Part shown: positions 15,461 to 24,326 of the stretch, piece by piece
Layout of the letters: each line of letters begins with the position of its first letter
Position numbering within the stretch: the first letter of the stretch is position 1
Assembly: GCF_012933365.1 (NCBI RefSeq)
Contig: NZ_JABBVZ010000032.1
Span: 1-40,409, forward strand
From: Sulfobacillus harzensis
GTDB taxonomy: Bacteria; Bacillota; Sulfobacillia; Sulfobacillales; Sulfobacillaceae
Reading direction: 5' to 3'
DNA length: 40,409 nt
The notes under the pieces: model-generated
Told to the model about the DNA's origin: nothing
What the model saw: only the letters and a program-made list of their open reading frames with translations
The model's database searches: none
Made by a program: the position numbers and the translations under genes

Positions 15461-18226
15461 TTAATGAGCCCAATCAGCCAACATTTCAATCGTCTGCGTC
15501 GCCGGGTGGGGCGCCAGGATGCGCACCACTGCCCGGCCATGAGCCTGGAGTGATTGATAGTCGCCCAACGCCTGAGCTTGCATCAGGGTGAGGAAATCGT
15601 AGCCGTCTCCGGGCACCTCCAGACGAGGGCCGTCCTGAGAGACAATCTGGACAAAGAGACCTGTGGCTGGCCCTCCTTTATGCAATTGACCGGTGGAGTG
15701 CAAGAAGCGCGGACCATAACCGAACGTCGTGGGCCGACCCGTCAATGCCGATAGTCGCGTACGGAGATGGGATACGGCGTGGTCGGCCTCAGCCGTAGGC
15801 TCAATGTAGGCCATAATGGCCAAGTAGCTGGATGCGCCCGCCAAGTCGTAAAGCTTTTTCAATGTGGACTGCAAATCATCACTCTTTAATGCCTCCGATG
15901 CCGTCCAGCGAATCCCCTTGGGGCCCTCCATGAGCGCTTCGTCAGGCAGCCGACCGTTTTCCAGTTTGCCCAAGATGGCTTTGGTGTTGTCTTTGCTTTC
16001 CTGCACGTTGGGCTGATCGAAGGCATCAATTTGCAGTACCGCTCCCGCGATGGCGGTGGCCACCTCCCAGCGGTAGAACTCCTGCGCCACCTGATACGGA
16101 TTAGTGAGGTGGTATTCAATCACGGGATGGCCGGCGGCCTTCAACGCGTCGGTCGCGATCCCAGGCGCTTCGTCGCGCCATTGATAGACGACAAAGACGC
16201 GGTCCTGACTATACTCTGCCGGAGTCAACACGGGTTCATGGGCAATGGGGACCAGTCCCGTGCCAAGCTTGCCCGTGGATTCGGCCAACAATTGCTCCAA
16301 CCAATCACCTAAGTGACTGATGGGGTCCGGCATGATGAGGGTCACCTTATCACGCCCAGCTTTGGCCAATGCCCCGAGGGTGGCGCCCAATCGCGCTGCG
16401 GGATTTTCGCCGGCGTCCGGATTTTGCGCCGCCTCTTGCATGGCCAGGGCTCCCGTTAGCAATTGGCGAACGTCCAATCCGTAGAGCGCCGCCGGAACCA
16501 TCCCGAACCAGGAAAGAGCCGAGTACCGACCGCCAATATCCGCCGGGTTGAGAAACACCTCGCGGAAGCGGCGCGCCTGAGCCTCCTTATGCATTGAGGT
16601 GCCGGGGTCCGTAATGGCAATGAACTGCCGTGCCGGATCTAGCCCGCGGCGCTCCAATACGTGCCAAAAGTAATGGTAGAAGGCGTTGGGCTCCGTGGTG
16701 CTGCCGGACTTGGAGGCTACGATGAACAAGGTGTGTTCTAATGGGAGTTGCTGGGTCAGATGCTCAATGGCCCGGGCGTCCGTCGTATCGAGCACATGCA
16801 GGGACAAACGGGGCCGTCCACCGGAAAAGGTATGAACCAGCACGTCCGAGACCAGGCTGGATCCACCCATGCCCAACACCACGGCCGCTTGGAATCCCTC
16901 CAGCACCAACTGATTTAAGAAGCTCTCCAGATGCGGGACGTCTTCGAGCACCGCAGCGGGGACGGTGAGCCATCCCAGCGCATTTTTAATAATGGCCTGG
17001 TGCTCCGGAGCGTCGGACCAGAGGGAGGCATCATGGTCCCAGAGGCGGGGCACGGCCCGATCATGATTAAGTTGGTTGATGGTCGCGTCTAGATTGTCTT
17101 GGAATCCCCCTAGCGAGAAGACGCCGGGTGAGACCTCATGTTGCACGCGGCTTTTTTTTTCCAGACTCTGACGCAACGCGACGAAGGACTTGTGAAAGCT
17201 CTTGACTCCCTCGTCAAGAAGCTGAGCCGTCACATCCTTCATGGAGATGCCGGCCGCTTCTAGGCGGTTAATGACGTCCTGGGCGGCGTCAACATCCTGA
17301 TCTACGGTGCGCGCGGCTCGGCCATGGTCAAGAATGGCATCCACCGTGGCGGGCGGCAGGGTGTCGACGGTGTCGGGCCCAATCAATGCCTCGACATAGA
17401 GCAAATCCGGGTAGTCCGGATTCTTGGTGCTGGTGGACGCCCAGAGAGGTCGTTGTACCATCGCGCCTTTGGCTTTCAGAGCCTCGAATTCGGGGCTCTG
17501 AAACCGCTCCAAGAAGAGTTGGTAGGCGAGCTTGGCATTGGCGATGGCGGCTTTGCCTTTCAAATCGGCATCAAGCCCGCGCTCGTCAATGAGGCGATCC
17601 ACCAATGTGTCCACCCGGCTGACAAAGAAGCTGGCGACCGAGGCCACGCGATCGTTGGGCAGTCCCCGGGATTGCCGCTCGTGCAGTCCCTTCAAATAGG
17701 CGTCAATCACTTGACGATAGGCGTCAAGGCTAAAAATAAGCGTGACATTCACATTGACCCCGTCTGCAATTAGTTGACGGATGGCAGGAATACCGGCCGG
17801 CGTGGCCGGCACTTTAATCATGATATTAGGGCGGTCGAGAGCCCGGAACAGCCGGTGGGCTTCCTGAATGGTAGCATCGGTTTCCTCGGCCATAGTCGGC
17901 GGGACCTCGATGGAGATGTATCCGTCGCGTCCCTTGGTGTTCTCGTAGACGGGACGCAACAGGTCAGCGCCGCGGGCGATGTCCTCAAGAACCAGGGCAT
18001 CATACAACGCGTCGACGGAGCCCACGGTTGGGGCGATTTGCGCGATGGCCTGGTCGTAGTCGTGAGAACCATCGATGGCCTTTTCAAAGATGGTGGGGTT
18101 TGAGGTGACTCCGGTAATCCCCTGGGCGATGAGAGAGGCCAATTCCCCCGAGTCTAATAGACCGCGGCGGATGTTGTCATACCATAAACTTTGACCCAGC
18201 TCCTGAATCTGACGAATGGGATTCAA
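15461..18226 (-). CDS. tal-pgi: Bifunctional transaldolase / phosphoglucose isomerase fusion
   Basis: This is a 921-residue fusion. Residues 1 to about 355 are transaldolase: GITGVTSNPTIFEKAI near 40 and the Schiff-base lysine in NIMIKVPATPAG. Residues from about 395 on are phosphoglucose isomerase: VVLGMGGSSLVSDV, FIVASKSGSTTEPN and the late Gln-Pro/Glu-Ser-Lys segment. It links the non-oxidative pentose pathway to glucose-6-phosphate regeneration, and such fusions are known in several bacteria. The start is TTG 18226, nine bases after AAGGAGGG. An A9 run in the coding strand (17152-17160) lies at codons 356-359, at the domain border; slippage there would end translation within about 15 codons and give free transaldolase. 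Confidence 0.95.
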   Translation of the reverse strand: MNPIRQIQELGQSLWYDNIRRGLLDSGELASLIAQGITGVTSNPTIFEKAIDGSHDYDQAIAQIAPTVGSVDALYDALVLEDIARGADLLRPVYENTKGRDGYISIEVPPTMAEETDATIQEAHRLFRALDRPNIMIKVPATPAGIPAIRQLIADGVNVNVTLIFSLDAYRQVIDAYLKGLHERQSRGLPNDRVASVASFFVSRVDTLVDRLIDERGLDADLKGKAAIANAKLAYQLFLERFQSPEFEALKAKGAMVQRPLWASTSTKNPDYPDLLYVEALIGPDTVDTLPPATVDAILDHGRAARTVDQDVDAAQDVINRLEAAGISMKDVTAQLLDEGVKSFHKSFVALRQSLEKKSRVQHEVSPGVFSLGGFQDNLDATINQLNHDRAVPRLWDHDASLWSDAPEHQAIIKNALGWLTVPAAVLEDVPHLESFLNQLVLEGFQAAVVLGMGGSSLVSDVLVHTFSGGRPRLSLHVLDTTDARAIEHLTQQLPLEHTLFIVASKSGSTTEPNAFYHYFWHVLERRGLDPARQFIAITDPGTSMHKEAQARRFREVFLNPADIGGRYSALSWFGMVPAALYGLDVRQLLTGALAMQEAAQNPDAGENPAARLGATLGALAKAGRDKVTLIMPDPISHLGDWLEQLLAESTGKLGTGLVPIAHEPVLTPAEYSQDRVFVVYQWRDEAPGIATDALKAAGHPVIEYHLTNPYQVAQEFYRWEVATAIAGAVLQIDAFDQPNVQESKDNTKAILGKLENGRLPDEALMEGPKGIRWTASEALKSDDLQSTLKKLYDLAGASSYLAIMAYIEPTAEADHAVSHLRTRLSALTGRPTTFGYGPRFLHSTGQLHKGGPATGLFVQIVSQDGPRLEVPGDGYDFLTLMQAQALGDYQSLQAHGRAVVRILAPHPATQTIEMLADWAH

Positions 18227-18288
18227 AGGGAAATCCCTCCTTGTATGTGCTATATGTGCTCAGTGTGTACCGACGGAACGCCGATCAC

Positions 18289-20280
18289 TCAGCGATTTAA
18301 CAAATCTCCGGCCACGTCAACCACATGCTCGGGCGTCAGTCCGAACTCCCGGAACAGCACTTCGCCGGGGGCGGAAGCGCCGAAATGATTTAATCCGATG
18401 ATCGCGCCATTTTCACCCACATATTTGTCCCAACCCATCGGAGAGCCCGCTTCAATCGCGATGCGGCGGGTGTTGGGCGGCAAGACCGTTCGGCGGTATT
18501 CCTCATCTTGCTCCTCAAACTTCTCCCAGCACGGGAAGGACACGACGCGCACCGCGGTGCCTTTGTCCGCCAATTGCCGCCCTGCAGCTAGCGCCACACC
18601 CACTTCTGACCCGGAGGCCATGATAACTAGTTCCGGGTGGCTTCCGCTTTCCCAGAGAACGTAGGCGCCGCGGCTGAGTCCGGTGGTTTTCTCCGACGGC
18701 AGCGCGTCAACGGATTGGCGGGTGAGCGCCATGGCAATGGGATGGTCAGTGGTGTTTAACGCCAGTTTCCAGGCCTCCCGTGTTTCGTTGGGGTCGGCCG
18801 GACGGACCACGTACACGCCCGGAATGGCTCTAAGAGCGGCCAACTGCTCAATCGGCTGGTGGGTGGGGCCATCCGTGCCCAAGCCAATGGAATCGTGGGT
18901 AAAGATATAGATGGCGGGTTGGTGCATGAGTGCCGCAAGACGAATGGCGGGACGCATGTAGTCGGAAAAGATGAGGAAGGTGCCGCCGTACACGCGAAGT
19001 CCGCCGTGCAGCAACATTCCGTTCAAGGCTGCACCCATGGCGTGCTCACGCACCCCGAAGTGCAAATTGCGTCCGTCGTACTGTTCGGCGCTAAAATTGC
19101 CGCCGTCCTTGATGTTGGTGTTGTTGGAGGGCGCGAGGTCGGCTGACCCGCCGATGAGGGCGGGCCAACGGGGTGCGATGCGGTTTAGCACCTGGCCCGA
19201 GGCTGCCCGCGTGGCCAAAGCGGTACCCTCATCCCATACGGGCAAATCGGCCAGCGCCTCGTTCGGCACCTGACCGGATATGGCTTGCTCCAGCTCCTGC
19301 GCCAAGTCTGGATACTGGGCGCGATACTTGTCAAAGAGACGGTTCCACTCGGCTTCCCATTCGCTGCCATTCGCGACCGCCTGGCGGAAATGTGCCAAAA
19401 CATCATCGGGAACGTAGAAGGTTTTGTCCGTCGGCAATCCCAAAAACTCTTTAGTCAGTTTGGCTTCCTCGGGGCCCAAGGCTTCGCCGTGGACCTTGGG
19501 GGTGTCCTGACGGTTGGGGCTCCCATAGCCAATGATGGTCCGCACAGCGATAAGCGATGGGCGGGGATCTGCCTGCGCCTTCTTGATGGCCTCTTCGATG
19601 GCGTCCACATCATTGCCATCCGTTACGCGCTCAGTATGCCAGCCATAGGCCTGGAACCGCTTGAGCACGTCTTCGCGGAACGCAATGTCGGTGCGGCCCT
19701 CGATGGAAATATGGTTGTCGTCGTATAAATAGATGAGCTTGCCCAGAGAGAGGGTTCCTGCCAACGACGCCGCTTCGGAAGAGATCCCTTCCATCAAATC
19801 GCCGTCGGAGACGATGGCGTAGGTATAATGGTCAATGAGGTCGAAGCCCGGCTTGTTGTAACGGGCTGACAAATACGCTTCGGCAATGGCCATGCCGACA
19901 CCGGTGGCAAACCCTTGCCCGAGCGGTCCGGTGGTCGTCTCGACGCCGGGCGTAAGTCCGTACTCGGGGTGTCCGGGTGTCTTGGACTGCCATTGACGAA
20001 AGCGCTTGAGCTCATCTAAGGGGAGGTCATAACCGGTCAGATACAACAACGCGTATAACAGCATGGAGCCGTGCCCGGCCGAGAGGATGAACCGGTCGCG
20101 GTTTAGCCAATGAGGGTTATGGGGGTTGTGGTGGAGAAACTTTGTCCAGAGGGTGTAGCCCATTGCGGCGGCTCCTAAGGGGAGTCCCGGGTGGCCCTGC
20201 TTGGCCGCCTCCACACCATCGATTGCGAGCCCGCGAATACTGTTAATCGCTTCTTGTTGTAAATCCTGCTGCACCATCAC
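18289..20280 (-). CDS. tkt: Transketolase
   Basis: This 663-residue thiamine-diphosphate enzyme transfers two-carbon units between ketose and aldose phosphates. Full-length family motifs are seen: [17 protein letters not shown] near 30, the [13 protein letters not shown] region, [12 protein letters not shown], the ThDP/metal motif SDGDLMEG, and in the second half the [15 protein letters not shown] and [15 protein letters not shown] segments. ATG 20280 follows AGGAGGTCAG. It is the first gene of the operon, after the promoter at 20342-20370. Sixty-two bases separate it from tal-pgi and contain a short direct repeat. Confidence 0.97.
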   Translation of the reverse strand: MMVQQDLQQEAINSIRGLAIDGVEAAKQGHPGLPLGAAAMGYTLWTKFLHHNPHNPHWLNRDRFILSAGHGSMLLYALLYLTGYDLPLDELKRFRQWQSKTPGHPEYGLTPGVETTTGPLGQGFATGVGMAIAEAYLSARYNKPGFDLIDHYTYAIVSDGDLMEGISSEAASLAGTLSLGKLIYLYDDNHISIEGRTDIAFREDVLKRFQAYGWHTERVTDGNDVDAIEEAIKKAQADPRPSLIAVRTIIGYGSPNRQDTPKVHGEALGPEEAKLTKEFLGLPTDKTFYVPDDVLAHFRQAVANGSEWEAEWNRLFDKYRAQYPDLAQELEQAISGQVPNEALADLPVWDEGTALATRAASGQVLNRIAPRWPALIGGSADLAPSNNTNIKDGGNFSAEQYDGRNLHFGVREHAMGAALNGMLLHGGLRVYGGTFLIFSDYMRPAIRLAALMHQPAIYIFTHDSIGLGTDGPTHQPIEQLAALRAIPGVYVVRPADPNETREAWKLALNTTDHPIAMALTRQSVDALPSEKTTGLSRGAYVLWESGSHPELVIMASGSEVGVALAAGRQLADKGTAVRVVSFPCWEKFEEQDEEYRRTVLPPNTRRIAIEAGSPMGWDKYVGENGAIIGLNHFGASAPGEVLFREFGLTPEHVVDVAGDLLNR

Positions 20281-20341
20281 GCTGACCTCCTGTTCCGGGT
20301 GTGTCGCGTGGTTGACCCGGAGGTTTTGATTTCTTAGGGTT

Positions 20342-20370
20342 ATTGTAGTGAACCTGCTTCATACTGGCAA
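20342..20370 (-). promoter_or_regulatory. Sigma-A type promoter of the tkt operon
   Basis: On the minus strand, TTGCCA (20365-20370) is followed after exactly 17 bases by TACAAT (20342-20347). It is 62 bases upstream of the tkt start and would drive the whole tkt to HAD operon. The opposite glk gene begins at 20440, so the regulatory region is shared. Confidence 0.65.
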
Positions 20371-20439
20371 CGGAACCCAATTGAATGAGCGCTTGCCCGG
20401 AGTTAAGAGGAACCAGCAACCCAGCGAGGAGGAAATTTG

Positions 20440-21381
20440 GTGGCATATTATGGAGCAGTTGATGTAGGCGGCACGAAAATTGCGGTGGGGGTTGGCGACA
20501 CCGAGGGGACGTTTTACGCAACCCACGTCCTGCCGACGGATCCCAAGTGGGACGCCCAAACGGTTGTCTCGAACATTACAGAGACCGTTAAAGCCGTGGC
20601 CCGGGAGGCCAATATCGCGGTGGCGGACCTCCGATATATCGGCCTCGGTTCGCCGGGGCCCTTGGATGGGTCGATTTTATTGGATGCCTCCAATATTGGG
20701 GGGTGGAAGGGACTCGATTGGCAAAAAGACCTGGAGGCGACCCTGAAACGGCCCGTCTCTGTGCAAAATGATGCGACCGCTGCAGGGTTGGGGGAATGGC
20801 GGTTCGGCGCTGGACGGGGAACCCAGCATTGTGTCTATGTCACCATCTCGACAGGGATTGGAGCCGGCATTGTCGCCGACGGCCAATTGTATCGGGGAGC
20901 ACGCGGGAATGCGGGAGAGTTCGGGCATATTGTCATGCGGCCCGATGGACCGGTTTGCTCGGCGGGCCATCAAGGGTGCCTGGAGAGTCTGGCCTCCGGA
21001 ACTGCTATTGCCCGGCGCGGTCGTGAACGGCAAAAGGACAGCGAATATCTTCGGGCGCAATCGGAGGTTGAAACCAAAACAGTTTTTGAGGGCTTCGAAT
21101 CGGATGACGCCGTATGCCGGGCGATTGTGGAAGAAGCCGCTGATTGGCTTGGGCTGGGCCTTTCCTACCTCATAAATTTATTTAATCCGGAAAAGATCAT
21201 TTTAGGCGGGGGCGTCGCCACGCATGCGCCCGAAGCCTATCCCGAGCGCGTCTGGCAGGCAGCGCAGCGCTGGTCCTTAAAGGCCATGGCTGAGGTGGTA
21301 CGCCTGGTTCCGGCTGAATTGGGCGGGGATTCGGGGCTCATGGGAGCCTTAGCTGTGGCTGTCATGGCAGATTCCCATTGA
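20440..21381 (+). CDS. glk: Glucokinase, ROK family
   Basis: It phosphorylates glucose to glucose-6-phosphate with ATP, feeding the divergent pentose phosphate operon. The ROK features are DVGGTKIAVGV at the start (phosphate 1), SVQNDATAAGLGEW (catalytic Asp), VTISTGIGAGIV, and GNAGEFGHI (zinc histidine). The zinc-binding cysteine motif is C-S-A-G-H-Q-G-C-L-E, so the second of the usual three cysteines is alanine. GTG 20440 is preferred over TTG 20437 because it sits about eight bases after GAGGAGG. 313 residues is normal. Another hexose as substrate cannot be excluded. Confidence 0.88.
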   Translation: MAYYGAVDVGGTKIAVGVGDTEGTFYATHVLPTDPKWDAQTVVSNITETVKAVAREANIAVADLRYIGLGSPGPLDGSILLDASNIGGWKGLDWQKDLEATLKRPVSVQNDATAAGLGEWRFGAGRGTQHCVYVTISTGIGAGIVADGQLYRGARGNAGEFGHIVMRPDGPVCSAGHQGCLESLASGTAIARRGRERQKDSEYLRAQSEVETKTVFEGFESDDAVCRAIVEEAADWLGLGLSYLINLFNPEKIILGGGVATHAPEAYPERVWQAAQRWSLKAMAEVVRLVPAELGGDSGLMGALAVAVMADSH

Positions 21382-21414
21382 TTTGTCATATGTGAGCAAT
21401 CTCTTCCCTATTCG

Positions 21415-21444
21415 TTGACACATTTTTTTATTTTTACATATAAT
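21415..21444 (+). promoter_or_regulatory. Near-consensus promoter of glnA
   Basis: TTGACA (21415-21420) and TATAAT (21439-21444) are both perfect matches, 18 bases apart and within a T-rich spacer. Transcription would start near 21451, about 60 bases before the GTG start of glnA. It is the strongest promoter match in the window, so repression is the likely mode of control. Confidence 0.85.
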
Positions 21445-21453
21445 CAAAGGGTG

Positions 21454-21484
21454 TTTGTAAGATATCGGAGATAAACCTTACAAA
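21454..21484. promoter_or_regulatory. Inverted repeat in the glnA leader, candidate operator
   Basis: TTTGTAAG (21454-21461) and CTTACAAA (21477-21484) are perfect 8-base arms around 15 bases. The dyad begins about ten bases after the -10 box, at the expected transcription start. The half-sites recall the TGTNA/TNACA ends of GlnR/TnrA sites, but the total span is longer than their 17 bases, so a different nitrogen regulator or an RNA hairpin is possible. Confidence 0.5.
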
Positions 21485-21511
21485 GCTCGGGACAAACAAG
21501 GGGGAAGTTCT

Positions 21512-22927
21512 GTGAAGGTAGAGGACGTCATCCGGCTCATTCGTGAGAAGAATATTGAGATGGTGGATTTTCATATTGTGGACTTGCCCGGCACCTGGCA
21601 GCATGTGACCTTGCCGGTCAGTGAAGTCGACGAGGAAACGCTGACTCGCGGCATTCCGTTTGATGGATCGAGTATTCGCGGATTTCGCGGCATTGAAGAA
21701 AGCGACATGATTATGGTTCCGGATCCAGGCACAGCGGTGGTGGATCCGTTTCATAATGTACCGACCCTCAGCATCATCTGTGACGTCACTGATCCCGATG
21801 GTGTCCCCTACCAGCGTGACCCCCGGCGGGTGGCCCGCAATGCCGAGGCGTATCTCAAGGCGAGCGGCATCGCCGACACCTCGTTTTGGGGTCCGGAATT
21901 GGAGTTCTTCATCTTTGACACCGTGCGGTTTTTGAATCAGGGCCACCATGCCTTTTATGAAGTTGATTCTGCCGAGGGGCACTGGAACTCGGGCCGCGAA
22001 GGCGGCCTGGGGCTTACCATCCGTCCCAAGGAAGGCTACTTTCCCCCCAGCCCCATAGACCAGACGCATCACTTGCGGACGGCCATGGTTAAGGCGTTGC
22101 AACAGTTTGGCATTCGGGTTGAGATGCATCACCATGAGGTGGCCTCGGGCGGTCAAGGAGAGATTGACCTGCGCTTCAACACCTTGTTGCGTCAAGCGGA
22201 CACCGTGATGGAATACAAGTATGTTTTGCGCAATGTGGCCAATCAGCACGGCAAAGCCATTACCTTTATGCCCAAACCGATTTTCGGGGACAATGGCAAC
22301 GGCATGCACGTCCACCAGTCGCTCTGGAAAGATGGCCGTCCGCTTTTTTATGATGAAACCGGCTACGCGCGCCTGTCGCCTTTGGCCATGCACTACATCG
22401 CCGGCGTGCTGTCCCACGCTCCCGCACTGCTGGCATTAACCAACCCGTCCACCAACTCATATCGGCGATTGGTCCCGGGATATGAAGCGCCCGTCAACAT
22501 CGTGTTCTCCCACGGCAATCGGTCCGCGGCTATTCGCATTCCGCGCACCACGGAGCCCAAGGCCAGCCGCATCGAGTTCCGGACGCCGGACGCCACTTCC
22601 AATCCGTATCTGGCTTTCGCAGCCATTCTCATGGCCGGATTAGACGGGATTAAAAAGAAGCTGGATCCGGTCAAACTTGGTTTTGGTCCCATGGATCGCA
22701 ACATCTACGCCTTAAGCGCTGAGGAATTGGCCAACATTGGCAGTGTTCCCGGCTCGCTTGGCGAGGCGCTCAACAATTTGCGGGAGGATCATGATTGGTT
22801 GACAGAAGGCGCCGTATTTAGCGAGGATTTGGTGCAAACCTGGATTGACTACAAGCAGAAGACCGAGGTGGATGTGGTCAACCTTCGGCCTCATCCCATG
22901 GAATTCGAGCTGTATTTCAACAGCTAA
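21512..22927 (+). CDS. glnA: Glutamine synthetase, type I
   Basis: It makes glutamine from glutamate, ammonia and ATP. GTG 21512 follows GGGGGAAG. The 471 residues contain DGSSIRGF near 45, the metal/ATP site segment GPELEFF, the histidine-rich MHHHEVASGGQGEIDLRF, FGDNGNGMHVHQSLW and the NRSAAIRIPR loop. Length and the insertion around EGHWNSGREGG to KEGYFP match the I-beta subgroup. The tyrosine of the adenylylation loop is present, but the context is DRNIYALSAEE rather than NLYDLPPEE, so adenylylation is uncertain. It is a single gene with its own promoter and leader dyad. Confidence 0.95.
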   Translation: MKVEDVIRLIREKNIEMVDFHIVDLPGTWQHVTLPVSEVDEETLTRGIPFDGSSIRGFRGIEESDMIMVPDPGTAVVDPFHNVPTLSIICDVTDPDGVPYQRDPRRVARNAEAYLKASGIADTSFWGPELEFFIFDTVRFLNQGHHAFYEVDSAEGHWNSGREGGLGLTIRPKEGYFPPSPIDQTHHLRTAMVKALQQFGIRVEMHHHEVASGGQGEIDLRFNTLLRQADTVMEYKYVLRNVANQHGKAITFMPKPIFGDNGNGMHVHQSLWKDGRPLFYDETGYARLSPLAMHYIAGVLSHAPALLALTNPSTNSYRRLVPGYEAPVNIVFSHGNRSAAIRIPRTTEPKASRIEFRTPDATSNPYLAFAAILMAGLDGIKKKLDPVKLGFGPMDRNIYALSAEELANIGSVPGSLGEALNNLREDHDWLTEGAVFSEDLVQTWIDYKQKTEVDVVNLRPHPMEFELYFNS

Positions 22928-22932
22928 GGTTC

Positions 22933-22961
22933 TTGAAATGTTTCTCGACATCGGCTATAAT
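22933..22961 (+). promoter_or_regulatory. Promoter of tRNA-Leu
   Basis: TTGAAA (22933-22938), 17 bases, TATAAT (22956-22961). The tRNA starts 12 bases after the -10 box, so transcription would begin close to the mature 5' end. The -35 box starts six bases after the glnA stop. Confidence 0.85.
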
Positions 22962-22973
22962 AGTCGAGTCGGC

Positions 22974-23061
22974 GCCGAAGTGGCGGAATAGGCAGACGCG
23001 CGCGACTCAAAATCGCGTGAGGTGATCCCTCGTGCCGGTTCAAGTCCGGCCTTCGGCACCA
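22974..23061 (+). tRNA. tRNA-Leu (anticodon CAA)
   Basis: The acceptor stem GCCGAAG (22974-22980) pairs with CTTCGGC (23051-23057), followed by discriminator A and an encoded CCA. The D arm has the class II leucine form GGCGGAATAGGCAGACGC. The anticodon loop CTCAAAA lies between CGCGA and TCGCG and gives anticodon CAA, reading UUG. A long variable arm (around GGTGATCCCTC) and the T arm GCCGGTTCAAGTCCGGC complete the fold. Confidence 0.97.
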
Positions 23062-23068
23062 AAAGATT

Positions 23069-23093
23069 AGCGGCCCATGAGGGCCGCTTTTTT
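23069..23093 (+). terminator. Intrinsic terminator after tRNA-Leu
   Basis: AGCGGCCC (23069-23076), loop ATGA, GGGCCGCT (23081-23088), then a run of six T. It closes the single-tRNA unit seven bases after the CCA end and separates it from the winged-helix gene. Confidence 0.9.
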
Positions 23094-23113
23094 CATTCGT
23101 GGGAGGTTTGTAT

Positions 23114-23530
23114 ATGGACAGCACGCCAGCGCGGGGCGGATTGCGCCAGCACATTATGAAGGCCATCGAAGACGGTCCGTTGACGGCAAAACAGGTCGCT
23201 CTCGCGGTTGGCGCAACCGTGGGGAACACCCACTACCATTTGCAGCGTTTGGTGGCAAACGGCGATCTTACCATGATGGAGTCCCCCAAGGGAGACAAGC
23301 TCTATCAGATTCCTGAATCCGGCGCGGGCCAAAAGGGAAGCCCGGCGCGAGAGGTGCCCGCGCTGTTCGATCAGGTATTGGGGTTGTCTTTGACAGTTGC
23401 GGAGACCGGGCAATTGGTCAACGAGTTGACAGCGCTGATGCATCGGTGGACAAGTCAAGCCCAGGTGCCACGGGCTCGAACGCAGGCTTTAATCCTGACT
23501 GTCCGTTTGGAGCGCGGATCTACCAATTAA
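23114..23530 (+). CDS. Winged-helix DNA-binding protein (ArsR-like)
   Basis: ATG 23114 is eight bases after GGAGG. The 138-residue protein has an N-terminal helix-turn-helix (residues ~10-45: LTAKQVALAVGATVGNTHYH, then LQRLVANGDL), followed by a beta wing (MMESPKGDKLYQI). This is the ArsR/MarR-like winged-helix pattern. The C-terminal half is helical and may form a dimer. No metal-binding cysteines are seen, so the effector is unknown. Its 3' end overlaps that of the convergent hydrolase by 11 bases. Confidence 0.75.
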   Translation: MDSTPARGGLRQHIMKAIEDGPLTAKQVALAVGATVGNTHYHLQRLVANGDLTMMESPKGDKLYQIPESGAGQKGSPAREVPALFDQVLGLSLTVAETGQLVNELTALMHRWTSQAQVPRARTQALILTVRLERGSTN

Positions 23531-24200
23531 ACTTTTCCATTAAATCGAGCAGGATGTCGTTAAAGATTTCCGGTTGTTCCAGCATCATACTGTGTCCAGC
23601 GCCGGAAATTTGATGATAGGGGGCATCCGGCCAGGCATCTAAAAAGCTGCGGGTCAGGGACTCCGGGGTCATGCGGTCCTCCGCGCCGGCGATAATCGCT
23701 TTAGGACAGGTGATGCGGCGGAGATCCGAGCGCACATCAAAGGCGGTGCAGGCGACGAATTGGCGCCACGCTTCGTGGGTATCAACACTGCGGGCCTGCT
23801 CCAAACTTTTCTGGAGCAGGTCGGGATCCGGATTTTTGGCCAGCGACCACCGCGTAATCCGCTCGAGGGCTTCACGAGGCGTGTCTAGTAGCGACTGAAT
23901 CAGTGCCGGATTGACCGGCAGGTGGGGGCCGGTACCTACCAGAACCAGCCCTTCCACCAATTCGGGAGCTTTCAACGCCATGGTCTGGGCGATGGCTCCT
24001 CCCATTGAATGTCCCATGATGACAGCTGGCTGGGTGAGCTGCTCCAAGCACCAGTCCGCCCAGGCGTTGATCAGCCGGACCTCCGGCACATCGTCCAAAA
24101 TGGGCAATTCGGCGCGCTTGGCGCCTCGAAGAATGGGCATTTGCCGAGTCCAGATGAGGCGGCTCGAGGCTGCCCCGTGAATCAGATACCACAACGCCAT
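23520..24200 (-). CDS. Alpha/beta hydrolase
   Basis: The 226-residue product has the alpha/beta hydrolase fold with a nucleophile elbow GHSMGG near residue 65, an acid near AEDRMTP and the catalytic histidine in GAGHSMMLE. A HG motif for the oxyanion region is at the start (YLIHGAASS). ATG 24200 is chosen because GGAGGA lies six bases before it. Longer starts at 24212 or 24287 lack a site. It may be an esterase or lactonase of the small MhpC-like type. The substrate is unknown. Confidence 0.85.
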   Translation of the reverse strand: MALWYLIHGAASSRLIWTRQMPILRGAKRAELPILDDVPEVRLINAWADWCLEQLTQPAVIMGHSMGGAIAQTMALKAPELVEGLVLVGTGPHLPVNPALIQSLLDTPREALERITRWSLAKNPDPDLLQKSLEQARSVDTHEAWRQFVACTAFDVRSDLRRITCPKAIIAGAEDRMTPESLTRSFLDAWPDAPYHQISGAGHSMMLEQPEIFNDILLDLMEKFNW

Positions 24201-24258
24201 AAAATCCTCCATGAAGGGGTCGAAGCTTGTCTCTGGCGACCGCCATTTGATAACATAG

Positions 24259-24287
24259 ATTAGACTATACGCCGCCGGTGGGGTCAA
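24259..24287 (-). promoter_or_regulatory. Possible promoter of the alpha/beta hydrolase gene
   Basis: On the minus strand, TTGACC (24282-24287), 17 bases, TCTAAT (24259-24264). It ends 58 bases before the hydrolase ATG, and polA starts 39 bases on the other side. Spacing is ideal, but the -10 box is a moderate match. Confidence 0.45.
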
Positions 24288-24326
24288 TCACCCGCCTAAA
24301 AAAGACGTGAAGGAGCCGCACTCGGC

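Noticed and set aside
21434..22417. 327-codon minus-strand frame opposite glnA
   Set aside because: It mirrors the codon pattern of glnA, lacks a binding site and has no protein-like features. Long antisense frames are expected in such GC-rich genes.
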